Positions 61,144 to 64,000 of a DNA stretch of 64,000 nt are shown here, piece by piece. Every line of letters begins with the position of its first letter. The first letter of the stretch is position 1. The DNA lies in contig NZ_VZQQ01000006.1 in NCBI RefSeq assembly GCF_014397785.1, positions 240,359-304,358 of the forward strand, written 5' to 3'. The position numbers were made by a program, and so were the translations under genes. The notes below the pieces were generated by a model. That model did no database searches. It saw nothing but the letters and a program-made list of their open reading frames with translations, and was not told where the DNA came from. The DNA is from Paraburkholderia podalyriae. Lineage in GTDB: Bacteria > Pseudomonadota > Gammaproteobacteria > Burkholderiales > Burkholderiaceae.

Positions 61144-61289
61144 TCGAGTGGTTCTATGTCAGTCCAGCAAGCCGCAAAGCCTTGCTGCACAAGGCTGATC
61201 GCCTTTTCCGGGCGCTGTGTCGACGGGAATTCGGAGACCAGGACTTACCCGTATCGAACTCGCTGGGCGATACCAGCAAGCGGTCCGCG

Positions 61290-61302
61290 TACCACGGTGG
61301 TA
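61290..61302. promoter_or_regulatory. Perfect palindrome TACCACGGTGGTA, possible operator
   Basis: Arms TACCAC and GTGGTA flank a central G. It lies about 170 bases from the nagR promoter and 70-80 bases from the -35 of the MarR-GNAT promoter. ATACCA half-sites at 61133, 61270, 61335 and 61405 share the TACCA core. Confidence 0.5.
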
Positions 61303-61368
61303 TCAGAAAAACCTCATCGATCAATACCTGTTCAATACCACTTTGCGCATCGCTGCGATTCGCAAGTT

Positions 61369-61396
61369 TTGTAAATAACAGGCGTGCCGATATAGT
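61369..61396 (+). promoter_or_regulatory. Promoter of the MarR-GNAT gene
   Basis: TTGTAA (61369-61374) and TATAGT (61391-61396) are separated by 16 bases. Transcription would begin near 61403, about 30 bases before the chosen start codon. Confidence 0.65.
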
Positions 61397-61432
61397 GCGT
61401 GTACATACCATAAAGAGTCCCGGGGAGTGCCC

Positions 61433-62359
61433 TTGACAGATTCCGAGGCGCTGCGGCGCGCTCAGGCCGTTCGCCATTTCAACCGCTTCTATACCCAATG
61501 CATCGGCGCCCTGCACGAGCATCTGGCCCGAAGCCAGTTCTCGCTGACGGAAGTGCGTGTGCTGCACGAGCTATCGCGCGTGCGCGCGCAGACGGCGTCG
61601 GTGCTCGGGCGCTCGCTCGGGCTCGATAGCGGCTATCTGAGCCGCCTGCTGACCAGTTTCGAGCGACGCAACCTGATCACACGCCGCCCGTCCGACACCG
61701 ACGCGCGCCAGTCGCTGATCGCATTGACCGAGCACGGACACGCGACCTATGCGCCGCTCGACGCCGCCGCCGTCCACGAAGCGCTCGGCCTGCTCGACAG
61801 GCTCAGCGCGCTGTCGCAGGAGCAGTTGATCGGCGCGATGAAGCTGATCGAGCGTCTGCTCGCCGACAAGCCGAAGCACGAGCTCGTGAGGCTGCGTCAA
61901 CCGCGCGCGGGCGAATGCGGCTGGCTCGTGCATCGTCAGGCGCAGTGGTTCGCCGCACAGTACGGCTGGGATCACACGTTCGAGGGCTTGCTCGCGTGCG
62001 TCGTCGCCGAATTCGCGCAGCGCAACGATCCGTTGCGCGAGAAATGCTGGGTCGCCGAGCAGGAAGGCCTGGTGGTCGGCTCGGTTTGCCTCGTCGGGGT
62101 CTCGACGACGGTCGCGGGACTGCGCATGCTGTGGGTCGAACCGGACGTAAGGCGGCTCGGCATCGGCACGCAGTTGCTCGGCGAATGCGTGCGCTTCGCG
62201 CTGCGCGCGGGCTACACGAAGCTCACGCTGACCACCGCGAGCGCGTTGGCGGAACCGCGTCGGCTTTGCGAGCGCGCCGGATTCAAGCTGGCCGGCAGCG
62301 CGGCGCAACGCCGCTTCGGCCACGATCTGGTGATCGAAAGATGGGAGTTGGAGCTATAA
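61433..62359 (+). CDS. MarR-family regulator fused to a GNAT acetyltransferase
   Basis: The 308-residue protein has an N-terminal MarR winged helix (about residues 10-145, with DSGYLSRLLTSFERRNLITRR) and a C-terminal GNAT domain (about 155-308) with the acetyl-CoA loop RRLGIGTQLL. The start is taken as TTG 61433 because GGGGAG lies five bases upstream; GTG 61427 is the alternative. It may sense and acetylate a small molecule or protein. It is divergent from nagR. Confidence 0.85.
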   Translation: MTDSEALRRAQAVRHFNRFYTQCIGALHEHLARSQFSLTEVRVLHELSRVRAQTASVLGRSLGLDSGYLSRLLTSFERRNLITRRPSDTDARQSLIALTEHGHATYAPLDAAAVHEALGLLDRLSALSQEQLIGAMKLIERLLADKPKHELVRLRQPRAGECGWLVHRQAQWFAAQYGWDHTFEGLLACVVAEFAQRNDPLREKCWVAEQEGLVVGSVCLVGVSTTVAGLRMLWVEPDVRRLGIGTQLLGECVRFALRAGYTKLTLTTASALAEPRRLCERAGFKLAGSAAQRRFGHDLVIERWELEL

Positions 62360-62362
62360 AAA

Positions 62363-62389
62363 AGGCACTCGCCTGGGCGGCGAGTGCCT
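62363..62389. terminator. Bidirectional hairpin between the MarR-GNAT gene and metQ
   Basis: An 11-bp stem (62363-62373 with 62379-62389) has a five-base loop. On the minus strand it is followed by TTTTTT, so it terminates metQ well. Confidence 0.88.
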
Positions 62390-62439
62390 CTTCCGATGAT
62401 GCGATGCGATTGCCAGCGCAACCGCTCTGCACGCGTCGT

Positions 62440-63252
62440 TTAGAACGACGGCACCATCGAACCCTTGAACTGCGTCTTGATGAACTGGCGCACATCTTCC
62501 GACTGATACGCCGCGATCAGCTTCTTGACCCACGGCTGATCCTTGTCCTTCGCGCGCACGGCGATCAGGTTCGCGTACGGGCTATGGATGTCTTCCAGCG
62601 CGATCGCGTCCCTGGTCGGCTGCAGGCCGGCGGCCAGCACGAAGTTCGTGTTGATGACGGCGGCATCGACATCGGCGAGCGAGCGCGGCAGTTGCGCGGC
62701 GTCGAGCTCGACGAACCTGATCTTCTTCGGATTGTCGACGACGTCGAGCGGGGTCGCGTTGTTGCCGCCCGTGGCCGCGCCGGCCTTCAGCTTGATCAGC
62801 CCCTGCGCCTGCAGCAATAGCAGCGCGCGATTTTCGTTCGACGGATCGTCCGGCACGGCGACCTTCGCGCCCTGCGGCAGGTCCTTCAACGACTTCAGCT
62901 TTTTCGAGTACGCGCCCAGCGGCGAGATGTACGTGAGACCCGCGTTGACGAGCTTGTAGCCGCGCTGCTTGATCTGGCTATCGAGGTAGGGCTGGTGCTG
63001 GAAGCTGTTTGCGTCGAGGTCGCCCGCGTCGAGCGCGGCGTTCGGCTGGATGTAATCGTTGAACTCGACGACCTTCACGTTCAGGCCTTCGCGCTTCGCG
63101 ACTTTGGTGACGACTTCCCAGATCTGCGAGTCCGGGCCGCCGATCGTGCCGACCTTGATGACCTTGTCGTCGGCGTGCGCGCCGAAGCTGGTCAGGATCA
63201 TTGCACCGGCCACAATTGCGGTGAGGGATTTGAGGACATTTCTGCGCTGCAT
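62440..63252 (-). CDS. metQ: Methionine-binding protein MetQ (NlpA family)
   Basis: The 270-residue protein has a signal peptide (about residues 1-25, ending SFGAHA) and the NlpA fold (VIKVGTIGGPDSQIWEVVTKVA, VEFNDYIQPNAALDAGDLDANSFQHQPYL). It should bind D/L-methionine in the periplasm. No lipobox Cys is present, so it is probably soluble rather than lipid-anchored. The start at 63252 (MQRRNVLKSL) is chosen for the signal peptide. No metN or metI is next to it in the window. Confidence 0.9.
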   Translation of the reverse strand: MQRRNVLKSLTAIVAGAMILTSFGAHADDKVIKVGTIGGPDSQIWEVVTKVAKREGLNVKVVEFNDYIQPNAALDAGDLDANSFQHQPYLDSQIKQRGYKLVNAGLTYISPLGAYSKKLKSLKDLPQGAKVAVPDDPSNENRALLLLQAQGLIKLKAGAATGGNNATPLDVVDNPKKIRFVELDAAQLPRSLADVDAAVINTNFVLAAGLQPTRDAIALEDIHSPYANLIAVRAKDKDQPWVKKLIAAYQSEDVRQFIKTQFKGSMVPSF

Positions 63253-63517
63253 GTGATTCTCGCTGTTGCTGATCGACGTTTGAGTCGATGGCTCCGATCG
63301 GTGCCGGAGTCGGATGAAAATGGGCGGCGCCCCGGTTCGTGCCGGTGTGCCGTCGGCCAAGCCCTAAATTGTTTCATAGGGGCGGCAAGTTGGGAAATAT
63401 CCTCAGCGCATAGGGTTATGCGGAGCGCAACCGCTAGCGCGACGCCGAATCCGCGGCTGACTGATAATCCAGAGCCTTGTCCGGACACGGCCCAGTTAAC
63501 CCCCAGTGAAAGCGACC

Positions 63518-63808
63518 ATGTACGTGATCAACGTTATCTACACCGCCTCGCTCGATCGCATCGATGACGCGCTCGACGCCCATCGCGCGTTTCTCGCGAC
63601 GCAGTTCGAAGCCGGCATCTTCTTGGCGGCCGGCCCGAAGGTGCCGCGCGACGGCGGGATCATTCTCGCGATGCGTATCGAGCGCGACAGGCTCGATCGG
63701 ATTCTCGCGAGCGATCCGTTCGCCGAGCAGCAGCTCGCGCGCTATGAGGTGACGGAATTCAAGACGACGCGTCTCGCGCCGGGGCTGAATCTGCCGATTC
63801 CGGTTTGA
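63518..63808 (+). CDS. YciI-like protein
   Basis: The 96-residue protein has the YCII pattern MYVINVIYTASLDRIDDAL and AHRAFLATQFEAGIFLAAGP, with a conserved His near residue 22. YciI-fold proteins are ferredoxin-like and of uncertain enzymatic role. The start at ATG 63518 is preferred over GTG 63506. It is divergent from metQ. Confidence 0.8.
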   Translation: MYVINVIYTASLDRIDDALDAHRAFLATQFEAGIFLAAGPKVPRDGGIILAMRIERDRLDRILASDPFAEQQLARYEVTEFKTTRLAPGLNLPIPV

Positions 63809-63834
63809 GCGCGAGTTGCGAAGAGGATATTGAT

Positions 63835-63912
63835 ATGACTTTCCATGTCAATCGCGATGTTGATTTTTTTTGCTTGATTTTTCGCTTTTTCATAGGCGCG
63901 AGAATTCCCTGA
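63835..63912 (+). CDS. Hypothetical small hydrophobic protein (25 residues)
   Basis: AGAGGA lies seven bases before ATG 63835, and the peptide (MTFHVNRDVDFF then CLIFRFFIG) is hydrophobic in the second half. It resembles no family I know. Small ORFs like this may be leaders or membrane peptides, but chance is quite possible. Confidence 0.2.
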   Translation: MTFHVNRDVDFFCLIFRFFIGARIP

Positions 63913-63977
63913 GGGCGGCGTAGCAGTAAGGTCGACGGTGGATCACACTGATATCCGCGGATTGGCTACCGCATTAC

Positions 63978-64000
63978 AGAGGTCCGCCTCATGAGCCTGC
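63978..64000 (+). other. Probable start of a CDS cut by the window end
   Basis: AGAGG at 63978-63982 is eight bases before ATG 63991, and three or so codons follow (MSL). The product cannot be named. Confidence 0.3.

Larger units (their letters stand above)
61066..61432. other. Divergent intergenic region between nagR and the MarR-GNAT gene
   Basis: It holds the nagR promoter, a second promoter at 61369-61396, a perfect 13-bp palindrome TACCACGGTGGTA at 61290-61302, and several ATACCA half-sites. No gene is recognised between them. Confidence 0.7.

Noticed and set aside
61154..61567. Antisense frame containing VLIDEVFLIPPWYADRLLVS
   Set aside because: It looks protein-like in part but runs across the divergent promoters and the MarR start; I found no family match and no start signal.

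Overview
The window is a high-GC, gene-dense stretch of a betaproteobacterial chromosome. Gene order and protein sequences fit Burkholderiales, most likely Burkholderia or Paraburkholderia. The supporting blocks are kdsD-kdsC-lptC-lptA-lptB-rpoN-hpf-ptsN-hprK-rapZ, mutY-mutM, lolB-ispE-tRNA(Gln)-prs-rplY-pth, a cydP-cydA-cydB oxidase, and a GlcNAc PTS operon with a IIA-HPr-EI fusion. Almost everything is core or conserved accessory content. I see no prophage, complete insertion sequence, CRISPR array or integrative element.

Layout. 1-5.9 kb: the end of a LysR regulator, then a ba3-type cytochrome oxidase cluster (subunits I, II and a small IIa-like subunit) embedded among three multi-heme c cytochromes. 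6-15 kb: chemoreceptor, DUF4239 membrane protein, ssb, MFS transporter, uvrA and an AI-2E/PerM-family permease. 15.2-21.2 kb: a 3'-truncated PepSY gene running into a leftward run of purU, Nudix (with a 15-bp tandem repeat), LysE-type exporter, apt and a Kef/CPA2 antiporter. 21.4-30.8 kb: the Kdo/LPS-transport/rpoN/PTS-Ntr block, ending with a Lon N-terminal-domain protein. 30.9-40.5 kb: base-excision repair (mutY, mutM), a TPR protein, lolB, ispE, tRNA-Gln, prs, rplY, pth, hisC and a ferredoxin. 40.5-42.3 kb: a small accessory patch with a MASE1-like membrane protein, a winged-helix regulator and a decayed porin. 42.3-48.6 kb: coaD, rsmD, ftsY, a gentisate-type isomerase/hydrolase pair, ybiB, a leuA remnant and a DUF4440 protein. 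49-53.4 kb: rpoH with a perfect CIRCE operator in front, then cydP-cydA-cydB. 53.6-61 kb: the leftward nagR-nagA-nagB-II-(IIA-HPr-EI)-nagE operon. 61.4-63.8 kb: a MarR-GNAT fusion, an unpartnered metQ and a YciI-like protein.

How the genes work together. Two terminal oxidases (ba3 and bd) suggest respiration over a range of oxygen tensions. The nag operon encodes GlcNAc uptake and phosphorylation by a dedicated PTS, deacetylation by NagA and deamination by a SIS-type enzyme, with a GntR/UTRA regulator at the head of the operon. The window also carries HPr kinase (hprK), EIIA-Ntr (ptsN) and rapZ. The HPr domain of the GlcNAc fusion keeps both the catalytic His and a Ser46-like position, so cross-talk is conceivable.

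Most notable observations: a perfect CIRCE element upstream of rpoH; gene remnants of a porin, a 2-isopropylmalate synthase, a PepSY protein and possibly another outer-membrane protein; a NagE with a second EIIB domain lacking the phospho-accepting Cys; and a cluster of ATACCA half-sites plus a strong promoter between nagR and the MarR-GNAT gene. No clearly new multi-gene system was found. The best candidates for something undescribed are the MASE1-like/winged-helix divergent pair and the ATACCA-dotted nagR intergenic region.
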